Source: an uncultured Clostridia bacterium
Lineage (GTDB): Bacteria > Bacillota > Clostridia > Christensenellales > Borkfalkiaceae
Length of the DNA: 53,016 nt
Direction: 5' to 3'
NCBI GenBank assembly: GCA_947630115.1
Contig: CANRGG010000011.1
Span: 1 to 53,016, forward strand
This document shows, piece by piece, positions 46,270-53,016 of this stretch. Under the pieces are notes generated by a model that saw nothing but the letters and a program-made list of their open reading frames with translations, did not search any database and was not told the origin of the DNA. Both the position numbers and the translations under genes were made by a program. Each line of letters opens with the position of its first letter. Position 1 is the first letter of the stretch.

Positions 46270-48234
46270 TTACAAACCGCTCTCCGCTGTTTCGACCGTG
46301 AACGACAGCTCCGTCTCCGGCTCCATGTCGGCGGAGGAGAGCAGGAACTTATACATCGTCCCCGCTTTCAGCGTAAGTTTGATCACGCCGTCGTCGAAGT
46401 CATCGGCGACGACCATGTGCTCGACTTCGTTTTCATCGAGATAGGAGACGGAAACGAAAGAATTTTCATCCGCCGTAACGGTGATCGTGACTTCCTCGTC
46501 GGCGAAAAAGGAATACCAGGTCTCCCCCCAGCCGTCGCTGCCCGAATTTCCCGTAAAGGTGCCCTCAAGCTCCTCCATGGGGATGGGATTGTCGATCGTC
46601 CCCTCTTCGATTGTTTCGGTCCCCGTGAGGGAAACGGAAAGTTTCAAATCCATTTTACCCGTATTTTCGAATGCGACGTAATAGAACGTCATGCCTTCGA
46701 GCTCAAATTCTGCCGCGAGAAGGCCGTCCTCGGGGGAAACGGTTTCGGGCTCGCCGCTCGGATCCACGCCATACCACTTCATCGTTACGTTTTCCGCGCT
46801 TGCGGAAATTTTCGCCGTCACCGACGCCAAGGACATCAGGGTGCATAAGACCGTCTTGCCCGCAGGAAGATCGATCTCGTTCTCCGCATCAAACACGAGC
46901 GAGCACTGCTCGTTGTCGCCCTCCATCTCAGCGGCATAATAGCCGCAGGCGAACAGCCATTCCTCGCCCGCGGGGAGCTCCCCGAGCTGCTCTTCGAGCC
47001 AGCTCTTTGCCGTCCCGTTTTTGAGGAATACGTTCAAAAATTCTTTCAACTCCTCGTTGAGGGCGTAGACACCGTCTTTGTTCGCCTTTTCAAGATAGGC
47101 GCTCAAAAGCGGATAATAGTCCCTGGAATAGGTCTTGCCGTCGGTGTCGGTGAAGGATTGCCCGCTCTCATACATCCCTTGGAAGGAGACGTCGTACCCG
47201 CGCACCGTGCGATTGATCGTCACGCAGAGGTAGGGCCCCGTTTCCTCGCCGACATGGTAGAACCCGTCTGCGCCCAAAACCACCGTGAGGCTTCCGTCGA
47301 GCGGCGCGTCTGTCCAGACGCCCTCCTGATCCGCGAACAGATCGGGCTGCTTTTCGGGCAGCACGGATTCCGTCTCCGGCCCTTTTTCGGGCGTATAGTC
47401 GCCCACCTTTTTCAAGACAAGATAGCCGTTTGCCGTTGCCTTTTCCGCGTCGCAGAGGCGAACTTCGAACCAGCTCTTGCCGCTCGACTGTTGGAGAACG
47501 GAGTCGTCATGGAGAAATTCGTACGCCTTGTCCCCCGTTTTCCATTCGAAGGACGGGTCGTTCATGTTGCGGATCCCCGAAACGGGATCGCCCTGCAAAT
47601 GGACGATTGCCATCTCCTCTCCGCCGAGCGCCTCCACCGAATAGGTCGCGGCTTTCTTCGTATCGCCCTGGAATTCGAAATAGATCTTCTGTCCCTTTTC
47701 GGTAAATTTGAGCGCATAGACGCCCGTTTCGACCTCAAAGGGCTTGAACGTCTCGGGATCGGTTTCGAGCAGATTGCTCTTTTCTCCCGTCAGAATGTCC
47801 GTCTTGTACTCCGCCTGCCCGGTGCCCTTCCGGGGCGATGAAACATCTTCTTTCAGCTCGATCCGAACGCTGCCGCCCCGACTCATCGTGACCTTGGAAT
47901 AGGTCAGATATTCGGGGAGCCCCGAAAGACGCACTTCGATCTCGTCGATTGTCTTGTCGACGGCGACCTTGTCGCCCGTCCCGCCGAAAACGGCGGTCCC
48001 CTCTTTATCCAAGGCGATCTCGGCGACCTTCTTCCCGTTCGCCCAGGCCTCCACCGTCGCGTCCGCATAGGGTTTTCCGTCAATGCCCAACACTTCGACC
48101 GTGTAGCTTGCAAGCGTCTCCTCGCCGGGGCCCTCTTCCTTTTCTTGTTCCGTCTCGCCCGAGCAGGCGGCAAACACGAGCGCCATGCTGAGGAAAAGCA
48201 TTCCGATCAAGCCGAAGAATTTCCATTTTTTCAT
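46270..48234 (-). CDS. Large lipoprotein, CnaB-like N terminus and shared unknown module
   Basis: The lipobox LVFAAC (Cys24) is followed by a short acidic linker and a CnaB/prealbumin-like beta domain (SYTVEVLGIDGKPYADATVEAWANGKK). The middle holds a module (about residues 300-430) with GADGFYHVGEETGPYL and a W-x-FACGYYAAE segment, also present in the neighbouring 1086-aa protein. The C terminus (TFTGNSGSDGWGETWYSFFADEEVTITVTADE) looks like a pre-peptidase C-terminal (PPC) beta domain. Start at 48234 by GGAGATG ribosome site. It follows the larger gene by 61 nt, so the pair is probably one operon. No enzymatic motif seen. Confidence 0.75.
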   Translation of the reverse strand: MKKWKFFGLIGMLFLSMALVFAACSGETEQEKEEGPGEETLASYTVEVLGIDGKPYADATVEAWANGKKVAEIALDKEGTAVFGGTGDKVAVDKTIDEIEVRLSGLPEYLTYSKVTMSRGGSVRIELKEDVSSPRKGTGQAEYKTDILTGEKSNLLETDPETFKPFEVETGVYALKFTEKGQKIYFEFQGDTKKAATYSVEALGGEEMAIVHLQGDPVSGIRNMNDPSFEWKTGDKAYEFLHDDSVLQQSSGKSWFEVRLCDAEKATANGYLVLKKVGDYTPEKGPETESVLPEKQPDLFADQEGVWTDAPLDGSLTVVLGADGFYHVGEETGPYLCVTINRTVRGYDVSFQGMYESGQSFTDTDGKTYSRDYYPLLSAYLEKANKDGVYALNEELKEFLNVFLKNGTAKSWLEEQLGELPAGEEWLFACGYYAAEMEGDNEQCSLVFDAENEIDLPAGKTVLCTLMSLASVTAKISASAENVTMKWYGVDPSGEPETVSPEDGLLAAEFELEGMTFYYVAFENTGKMDLKLSVSLTGTETIEEGTIDNPIPMEELEGTFTGNSGSDGWGETWYSFFADEEVTITVTADENSFVSVSYLDENEVEHMVVADDFDDGVIKLTLKAGTMYKFLLSSADMEPETELSFTVETAESGL

Positions 48235-48295
48235 AAGATCATCTCCTTTTCGATTTCTTTTGCGATTTTTTCTGACTTTGCGTCTTATTTTGTCT

Positions 48296-51200
48296 TTATT
48301 CCGCGTCCGCCGCGCCCAAATGGGCGAAATGCAGGCAGAAACGCATCCAGTCGGTGTCGAGTTCCTGGAACGCAAACCGCTTGGAGAACATGGTGAGCGC
48401 GATCCTGAGCTGTTCGGTCAATTTCACGCAGCCCTTGTCCTGATAGCCGTACTGTTCCGTTCCCTCAAATTTCTCCGCTTCCTGATAGAACTTTTCCATA
48501 ATTTCCGTAAAGTCCGCATACCAGCTTTCATCGAGGTCGGGATCGTCCGGGAAGAGGATATTTTCGAAGTTGAAGAACCCGATAAAGTATTTTTGCATGA
48601 ATTCGATGAGCCCGCCGACCGTGTCGATCGCGTCGAACTCGGTGCGGATCGTGCCCTCGACGACAACGTCCTCGCCGTAGACCGCCGCCAGATTTTCGAT
48701 CAGCTGCGTGCGATCGGACGCCGTCAGCGCATTGCCCTTGACGTCCTGCAATTTCGTCTCCGCCGTGACGTTTTCGGGATCGAAATTCTTCCAGACCTTT
48801 GCAAAGACGCTCTCTTTCAGCGTTTTGAGAATATTCTCTTCTCTGCCGATCTCGATACTCCGTGCGATCGAGTTCTCTCCATTGTCAAAGAAGCGTGCGG
48901 CGGAAAAGAAATCCACATAAATGGGATCGCTCTCGTCCGCGACATACTCACCGTTTTCCATCACATAGCTGCCGTCGGCGTTCTTTTTCGCCGCATACCA
49001 CATGCCATCTTTTTCTACCGCCTTGACGTTCTCATAATTCATGAGCTCGCCACTCGTTTCATCGGTAAAGGTGAGATAGTTGCGCGAAATATACTCGCAG
49101 ACGTAGGCGTCCTCGCCGAGATATTCGCAGGTAAAGGTAAATTCGCCCGTGCCGCCGACGTCCGCATGACAGACGGCGAGAATGTAGGTCTTTCCCGCCT
49201 CCAAATAGTAAGTGAGGACGAAATTATAGGATTTGTCGGGATTTTCCCGCTGTTCGTCCGTTTCGATGAGCAAGATTTCTTCTCCCGTCTGCGGATCGAA
49301 ACGGCGGAGCCATGCCATGGTGTCGCTGTTTTGTTTGCTCTGCGAACGGAAACGGTAGACGCCGCTTCGTTCGGGCGTGATCGCGTATTTCAAGCCGCGC
49401 GGCACGATCACCCGATCCTGAACGACCTTGTTGCGGTATTTTTCCTCGATTGTGTCAAGATCCTCGAATTCGCCTTCATGCGGTTCGACCATGGGGAACG
49501 CCGTATCGGGGAGCAGGCCCCGCACGGGATTGCGGGCGAAATTGTTGATCCCCGTGTCAGTCTCATCCGTTCCGTAATGTTCGAAATAAGTACAGAATTC
49601 AAGCCAGGTGTCCTCGGTGTAGCCGCTGGCGAGCTTGTGCCTTGCAAATTCTTCGAGCAGGTTTTTGAGTTCATCGCCAACGACGGTGAGCCCCGGAAGT
49701 TCGGAGTTGTTCGCGGCTTGCAGCCATTTGGTGATCGCCTCGGTCTTGTCGAGCTCTTTCCGGTAGGCGGGATCCTCCGGTTTGACCGTATTGTAGTCAA
49801 ACTCGAGATTGACCGCAAATTCCGAGATCGACCAAGGCGTCTCCAAGCGGTAGTTGAACGGCGTTGACGCCATGAGGTTGGCAAGCAAATAGGGCCCCGT
49901 TTCCGATCCGACGCGATAGAAGCCGTCCGCGCCCTTGACCGCCGTCACATAATCGGAGAAGGTGAACCGATCTTCCGACCAATGTTCCGCGGCGCTGCGC
50001 GGCATATCGAGCGACGGCACTTCGATCTCTTTCGTCGAAATGAGCCGCATGTTTTTGATCCGGACCGTGTCGGCGCCGACGCTGCGCTCCTGATCTTTCA
50101 TGTAGAGAAGAGCGAGCTTGTGCTTCCCGGGCTCGTTGGCAACAAGCGGATAGCAGGGCTCCCAATCTTCCCAATGTTCCGTCCCCGAATATTCGTAGAC
50201 GATGGTATTGTCGAGAATGACGTAGAAATAATCGCACCGGTCCTCGCTTGCGATCTTCAGATCGAAGGCGAGCACTCGCTTGCCGTCCTCCCGCCCGATC
50301 CCGGACGCTTCGATCGTAAATTCGGAGTAGATCGTCGCAAAGGAATAGTTCTTTCCGTGGTTGGCGGGATAGAGGAACTTTTCGCCGTTCTCCTCGCCGA
50401 CGAGCCAGGGCCACGAAAACTCCGCGTCCGCCGAATCCCGTTCGGGATAATAGGAGAAGGGATAGCTTGCGGAATTGATCGCCGCCTCGATCGTGGCGGA
50501 ATCGGGCATGGAGACGTCGGGCTTTTCCCGCTCGGGGATCTCTTCCTGCCCGGGATCGTCGGGATTTTCCTCTCCGCCCGCGGGCGGCGCGCTCTGTTCA
50601 TAGTCGTCCGCGCAGAATTTCTGGAAAGCCGCTTCGAACATCGATTTGTCCATGCTGCCGTTTCGGCGGAATGCGATCACGCCGTACCGGTCTACCACGA
50701 CCGTTACGGGAATGGCGTTCATGGCAAAGTGCGCGGGCATGCGGTTTTCGTCGATCGCCAGCGGGAACGTGAGATGATAGGAATTCCCCTCGGGGTCAGT
50801 ATAGCTCTTATTGCGCACGTCGCGGAGATCGCCGTTTGTGTTCTGCCCGAGAAGGGGCACGTTGACGGCGATCACTTCCGCCATATCCTGATAGGAGCGA
50901 TAGGCAAGTTCCAGCTCGGGCATTTCGCTCATGCAGGGGCCGCAATTCGTGTTCCAGAAATTGAGCAGCACCATCCGCTTGTTTTCAAGAAGTTCGGACA
51001 GGACATACGTCTTTCCGTTTTCGTCCTTGACCGTAAAATCGTACATGACGTCGCCGATATGATACACTTTATCGGCGGGGATTTCCTTTTTGATCACGCT
51101 CGACGTGACGTAGACCGTCAGCTCCGCTTTGTCGGCGGAGAGGGTAAGCGTTTGCCCCTCCTGCAAGGAATAGCCCTCGGGCAGATCTTTCAGGGAAACG

Positions 51201-51556
51201 GCGTACTCGCCGCGTTCCGCCCGGAAAGTAAAGACTCCCATCGCGGAGGTCTCGCCGCTTGCGGCCTCGGTCCCGCCCTTCGTCGCGACCACGCCGCAGC
51301 CCGGGATCATGACCCCTCCGAGGCTCTTGACGCTCACGGTAAAATCCATTTGCTGGACGGCGGGATCCTCCCCGCCCGGCTGTTCGCCTTGCGATCCGCC
51401 GCCCGGCGTCGTGCCGCCCCCCTCTTCCTGTTCCCCGCCGCCGGGATTTTCCGCTTCGCTCCCGGGCGCGCAGCCGACGAGCGAGCCGCAAACCAGCAAA
51501 ACGGCAGCGCATAAGATCAGCAGCACCTTCGCTAAATTTTTCATTTTCGCTCTCAT
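48296..51556 (-). CDS. 1086-aa lipoprotein with TlpA-type thioredoxin domain and shared unknown module
   Basis: Lipobox LVGC (Cys29), a Gly/Glu/Pro-rich linker, then a CnaB-like domain (about 70-150). Next comes a TlpA/ResA-like thioredoxin domain (about 163-315) with WNTNCGPCMSE (Cys205, Cys208) and cis-Pro283 (NAIPVTVVVDRYG), a carbohydrate-binding-like region, and the module with GADGFYRVGSETGPYLL at 542-558, shared with the next protein. A PPC-like beta domain and a C-terminal helical part complete it. Extracytoplasmic thiol-disulfide chemistry is likely; the fused partners' role is unknown. The first ATG is right, 7 nt after GGAGGTG. Confidence 0.8.
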   Translation of the reverse strand: MRAKMKNLAKVLLILCAAVLLVCGSLVGCAPGSEAENPGGGEQEEGGGTTPGGGSQGEQPGGEDPAVQQMDFTVSVKSLGGVMIPGCGVVATKGGTEAASGETSAMGVFTFRAERGEYAVSLKDLPEGYSLQEGQTLTLSADKAELTVYVTSSVIKKEIPADKVYHIGDVMYDFTVKDENGKTYVLSELLENKRMVLLNFWNTNCGPCMSEMPELELAYRSYQDMAEVIAVNVPLLGQNTNGDLRDVRNKSYTDPEGNSYHLTFPLAIDENRMPAHFAMNAIPVTVVVDRYGVIAFRRNGSMDKSMFEAAFQKFCADDYEQSAPPAGGEENPDDPGQEEIPEREKPDVSMPDSATIEAAINSASYPFSYYPERDSADAEFSWPWLVGEENGEKFLYPANHGKNYSFATIYSEFTIEASGIGREDGKRVLAFDLKIASEDRCDYFYVILDNTIVYEYSGTEHWEDWEPCYPLVANEPGKHKLALLYMKDQERSVGADTVRIKNMRLISTKEIEVPSLDMPRSAAEHWSEDRFTFSDYVTAVKGADGFYRVGSETGPYLLANLMASTPFNYRLETPWSISEFAVNLEFDYNTVKPEDPAYRKELDKTEAITKWLQAANNSELPGLTVVGDELKNLLEEFARHKLASGYTEDTWLEFCTYFEHYGTDETDTGINNFARNPVRGLLPDTAFPMVEPHEGEFEDLDTIEEKYRNKVVQDRVIVPRGLKYAITPERSGVYRFRSQSKQNSDTMAWLRRFDPQTGEEILLIETDEQRENPDKSYNFVLTYYLEAGKTYILAVCHADVGGTGEFTFTCEYLGEDAYVCEYISRNYLTFTDETSGELMNYENVKAVEKDGMWYAAKKNADGSYVMENGEYVADESDPIYVDFFSAARFFDNGENSIARSIEIGREENILKTLKESVFAKVWKNFDPENVTAETKLQDVKGNALTASDRTQLIENLAAVYGEDVVVEGTIRTEFDAIDTVGGLIEFMQKYFIGFFNFENILFPDDPDLDESWYADFTEIMEKFYQEAEKFEGTEQYGYQDKGCVKLTEQLRIALTMFSKRFAFQELDTDWMRFCLHFAHLGAADAE

Positions 51557-51612
51557 TCTCTTTCACCTCCGTTTCTTATGTTTCCGGAACAGATTTCCCT
51601 CTGCCCGTTTTC

Positions 51613-51641
51613 ATTTTATCACAAAGCGTTTCCCCTGTCAA
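51613..51641 (-). promoter_or_regulatory. Sigma-A promoter of the lipoprotein operon
   Basis: TTGACA (51636-51641) and TAAAAT (51613-51618) have a 17-bp spacer, with a leader of about 50 nt. Confidence 0.75.
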
Positions 51642-51787
51642 TAGCGACGCCCAAAATCCGACGCATTTTGCAACCGTTTCGCAGACCGGTTTGCGAGTGG
51701 ATCCCCCTCTTCGGATCCCCTCTTTATATGAAACGTTTGGCAGGAACATTTTACTCATCTTTTTCCGAAACTATTTCCGAAAGAAAT

Positions 51788-51817
51788 TTGACTTCCCCTT
51801 GGGCGCCGTGATATAAT
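51788..51817 (+). promoter_or_regulatory. Sigma-A promoter of the YcxB-like gene
   Basis: TTGACT (51788-51793) and TATAAT (51812-51817) have an 18-bp spacer, with a leader of about 64 nt. Confidence 0.75.
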
Positions 51818-51887
51818 AAGACCGATCAAAAAGCGGACTCTCCTCAAAAAGCCCGCTCATCATTTGATTGGAGGTATCAATCGCACC

Positions 51888-52469
51888 ATGTCTGACATTT
51901 TCGAGGAAAATTCGCCCGAAAACGGCGAAAATCTTTTGCCTCAGGCGGAAGAAATCCCCCTTGTCGAAACGCGTTTCCGCGTAAACGGCGAGTCGCAGAA
52001 AAGATTTCAGCATAAGATCCACGCCGTCCTGATCGCCGCGGTCGTCGTCGGAGCGGTTTTCGCGCTTGCCTATATTGTTCTCACTACTCTGAACGGGGAG
52101 ACGCTCGGAGGAAATCTTTTCGTTGTATCTGAAACTCTTTTGTACGTTCTTCTCCTTTGCGGCGCGGTCCCGCTGGGCGGCGGCATTTCGCTTCTTTTTG
52201 TTTTGAGAAAAAACGTTGCAAATGCCGAACGTACGGACGCCGAAAATCATTACCGCTTTTTCGCTGACCATGTACTCGTCGCGGTGACGCAGAACGGGGA
52301 GCCGATGGGGCAGGTGAAATGTTACTATAAGAGCTTTGCAAAGGTACGCGAAAACAGGGATTACTTCCTGCTTTACCCGACTTCTTCGACCGTATATCCC
52401 GTCCTGAAATTCGCGCTCACCGAGAATGAGCGCGAAAAACTCCGCGCCGTGCTTCCGCTGAAAAAATGA
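51888..52469 (+). CDS. YcxB-like membrane protein
   Basis: This 193-residue protein has an acidic N-terminal part, two transmembrane segments (IHAVLIAAVVVGAVFALAYIVL and LLYVLLLCGAVPLGGGISLLFVL) and a cytoplasmic C-terminal domain. The latter (YRFFADHVLVAVTQNGEPMGQVKCYYKSFAKVRENRDYFLLYPTSST...PVLKFALTENEREKLRAVL) follows the YcxB pattern. Function of the family is unknown. GGAGGT lies 12 nt before the ATG, longer than usual; a TTG nearer it (51864) is the alternative start. Confidence 0.75.
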   Translation: MSDIFEENSPENGENLLPQAEEIPLVETRFRVNGESQKRFQHKIHAVLIAAVVVGAVFALAYIVLTTLNGETLGGNLFVVSETLLYVLLLCGAVPLGGGISLLFVLRKNVANAERTDAENHYRFFADHVLVAVTQNGEPMGQVKCYYKSFAKVRENRDYFLLYPTSSTVYPVLKFALTENEREKLRAVLPLKK

Positions 52470-52532
52470 ACTTTTTCGGTTTTTGAAAAATAGATCGTGT
52501 TGAATAGCCGTTTTTCCCAATCGGTGACTCCG

Positions 52533-52555
52533 CCTGCGCGCTTTATGCATGCAGG
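52533..52555 (+). terminator. Probable terminator of the YcxB-like gene
   Basis: CCTGCGCGC-TTTAT-GCATGCAGG pairs with one G-U and one mismatch, and TATTTTTTGC follows on the plus strand. Confidence 0.5.
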
Positions 52556-52629
52556 TATTTTTTGCTCTCGGCAGAGGCACAAATAGCGTAAATGGGCTAT
52601 AAAACTCGATACAGGGTGCATTTTCGACA

Positions 52630-52721
52630 AAAATTGCGATTGCTTTGACGTTAGTGACTGCCGCTTTACTTATAGATTTCGAGGAAAATTGTGATCGCTT
52701 TACAAATAAAAACTGCCGCTT
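52630..52721 (+). repeat. Two imperfect 37-bp direct repeats
   Basis: Copies at 52630-52666 and 52685-52721 share AAAATTG-N-GAT-N-GCTTT at one end and ACTGCCGCTT at the other, with a divergent middle (about 28 of 37 identical by eye). Origin unknown. Confidence 0.5.
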
Positions 52722-52822
52722 GGGGATGTGATGGTATCGACTTTACAAATGAAATTATACCGTTCTTAACAGACGATATAACAAAGGTGCGAAGAAAACA
52801 CACGAAGGCGGTAAAACATACG

Positions 52823-52859
52823 AAAAAAGCCTGTGCACCTTTACGGCACATAGGCTTTT
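52823..52859 (-). terminator. Terminator of the rRNA-tRNA operon
   Basis: AAAAAGCCTATGTGC-9 nt loop-GCACAGGCTTTTTT on the minus strand is a long stem with one mismatch and a T-run, starting right after the tRNA CCA. Confidence 0.85.
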
Positions 52860-52935
52860 TGGCTGCTCCTGACAGACTCGAACTGACGACACCGCGGTTA
52901 ACAGCCGCGTGCTCTACCGACTGAGCTAAGGAGCA
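52860..52935 (-). tRNA. tRNA-Asn (GTT)
   Basis: The minus strand reads a 76-nt cloverleaf: acceptor TGCTCCT/AGGAGCA, D-arm with AGCTCAGTCGGTAGAGC, anticodon loop CTGTTAA with anticodon GTT, T-arm GTTCGAGTC, discriminator G and an encoded CCA. It lies about 5 nt after the 5S rRNA and shares its transcript. Confidence 0.95.
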
Positions 52936-52939
52936 ATGA

Positions 52940-53016
52940 AAGGCGGCAACTACCTATCCTCCCGGGTGCAAGACCAAGTACTTTCGGCGTAAGAGAGCTT
53001 AACTTCTGTGTTCGGG
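52940..53016 (-). rRNA. rrf: 5S rRNA, 3' part, cut by the window edge
   Basis: The minus strand reads CCCGAACACAGAAGTTAAGC, the conserved 5S core, followed by CCGAAAGTACTTGG, CACCCGGGAGGATAGG and TAGTTGCCGCC at the 3' end. About the first 40 nt of the gene lie beyond the right edge. It marks the end of an rRNA operon transcribed leftward. Confidence 0.93.

Larger units (their letters stand above)
52470..52822. other. Intergenic stretch before the tRNA, no gene seen
   Basis: This AT-richer 350 bp holds a probable terminator for the gene to the left, a pair of imperfect direct repeats (52630-52666 and 52685-52721), and nothing with a convincing ribosome site. A 77-codon plus-strand frame (52691-52924) ends inside the tRNA antisense and is spurious. 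Confidence 0.5.

Noticed and set aside
49982-51514. 510-codon plus-strand frame opposite the thioredoxin lipoprotein
   Set aside because: Shadow of the minus-strand gene, which has lipobox and CGPC motifs.
52691-52924. 77-codon plus-strand frame ending LTTPRLTAACSTD
   Set aside because: Its C-terminal part is the antisense of tRNA-Asn, a well-known false ORF pattern.

Overview
The window looks like about 53 kb of chromosome from an endospore-forming, GC-rich member of the Clostridia (Christensenellales-like is my guess; the sequence does not settle the family). Grounds: sporulation and germination genes (sleB, ypeB, spoIVFA/spoIVFB, a SpoIIQ-like M23 protein, a SipL-like DUF3794/LysM protein), veg, an isc operon closed by an Rrf2 regulator, type I lipoproteins, and sigma-A promoters of the TTGACA-N17-TATAAT type. 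Nearly all genes lie on the minus strand. The right edge carries a minus-strand 5S rRNA and tRNA-Asn, and the left edge carries an rRNA-type promoter and leader also pointing left, so the segment probably lies between two co-oriented rRNA operons and is replicated right to left (inference).

Layout from left to right. 0.4-2.8 kb: an SDR/zinc-ribbon fusion coupled to a flavodoxin-ferredoxin protein. 2.8-3.35 kb: a gene-poor stretch with an IS200/IS605 transposase fossil. 3.4-11 kb: a low-complexity lipoprotein, tex, an HtrA-like protease, a rubrerythrin with two tiny downstream ORFs, and an XRE membrane regulator. 11.2-18 kb: a metal and export region with a yybP-ykoY (Mn2+) riboswitch, a CaCA exchanger, a heterodimeric ABC exporter, a PlsC-type acyltransferase and mntP. 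18-22.4 kb: an RlmI-like methyltransferase (+), then a trmL-LRR protein-cls-small protein operon. 22.6-25.9 kb: sleB-ypeB, where YpeB has an unusual basic extension, followed by a hairpin-rich intergenic stretch. 25.9-29.2 kb: a SecB-like chaperone and a Wzz-like/unknown/asparaginase operon. 29.3-31.4 kb: iscS-iscU-iscR (+). 31.5-33.7 kb: a SpoIIQ-like protein, a small membrane protein sharing its promoter, and an LRR protein behind a palindromic leader. 33.7-37 kb: prmA-rsmE-mtaB-hinT. 37-38.7 kb: spoIVFA-spoIVFB. 38.7-42.5 kb: ispE, a TPR-like membrane protein, an APH-type phosphotransferase and a second cysteine desulfurase. 42.6-46.2 kb: a second low-complexity lipoprotein, sipL and divergent veg. 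46.3-51.6 kb: two large related lipoproteins, one containing a TlpA-type thioredoxin domain. 51.9-53 kb: a YcxB-like protein, tRNA-Asn and 5S rRNA.

Main points for a second look: (1) the two-gene lipoprotein locus at 46.3-51.6 kb, whose products share an apparently undescribed module around an ADGFY-x-VG-x-ETGPYL signature; (2) the palindromic leader at 33.57-33.68 kb, which starts at a predicted transcription start; (3) YpeB with about 220 extra basic N-terminal residues; (4) three genes (rlmI, prmA, ispE) with near-consensus promoters placed so that their mRNAs would be leaderless; (5) the Mn2+ riboswitch whose promoter -35 box lies inside the terminator stem of the gene upstream; (6) matching forespore-type promoters in front of two adjacent genes; (7) a SecB-like chaperone in a Firmicute-type genome.

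Limits: everything was read by eye from sequence and its translations. Family names rest on recognised motifs, and promoters, terminators and RNA folds are untested. Many long ORFs opposite these genes are shadow frames of GC-rich coding DNA and are left out.
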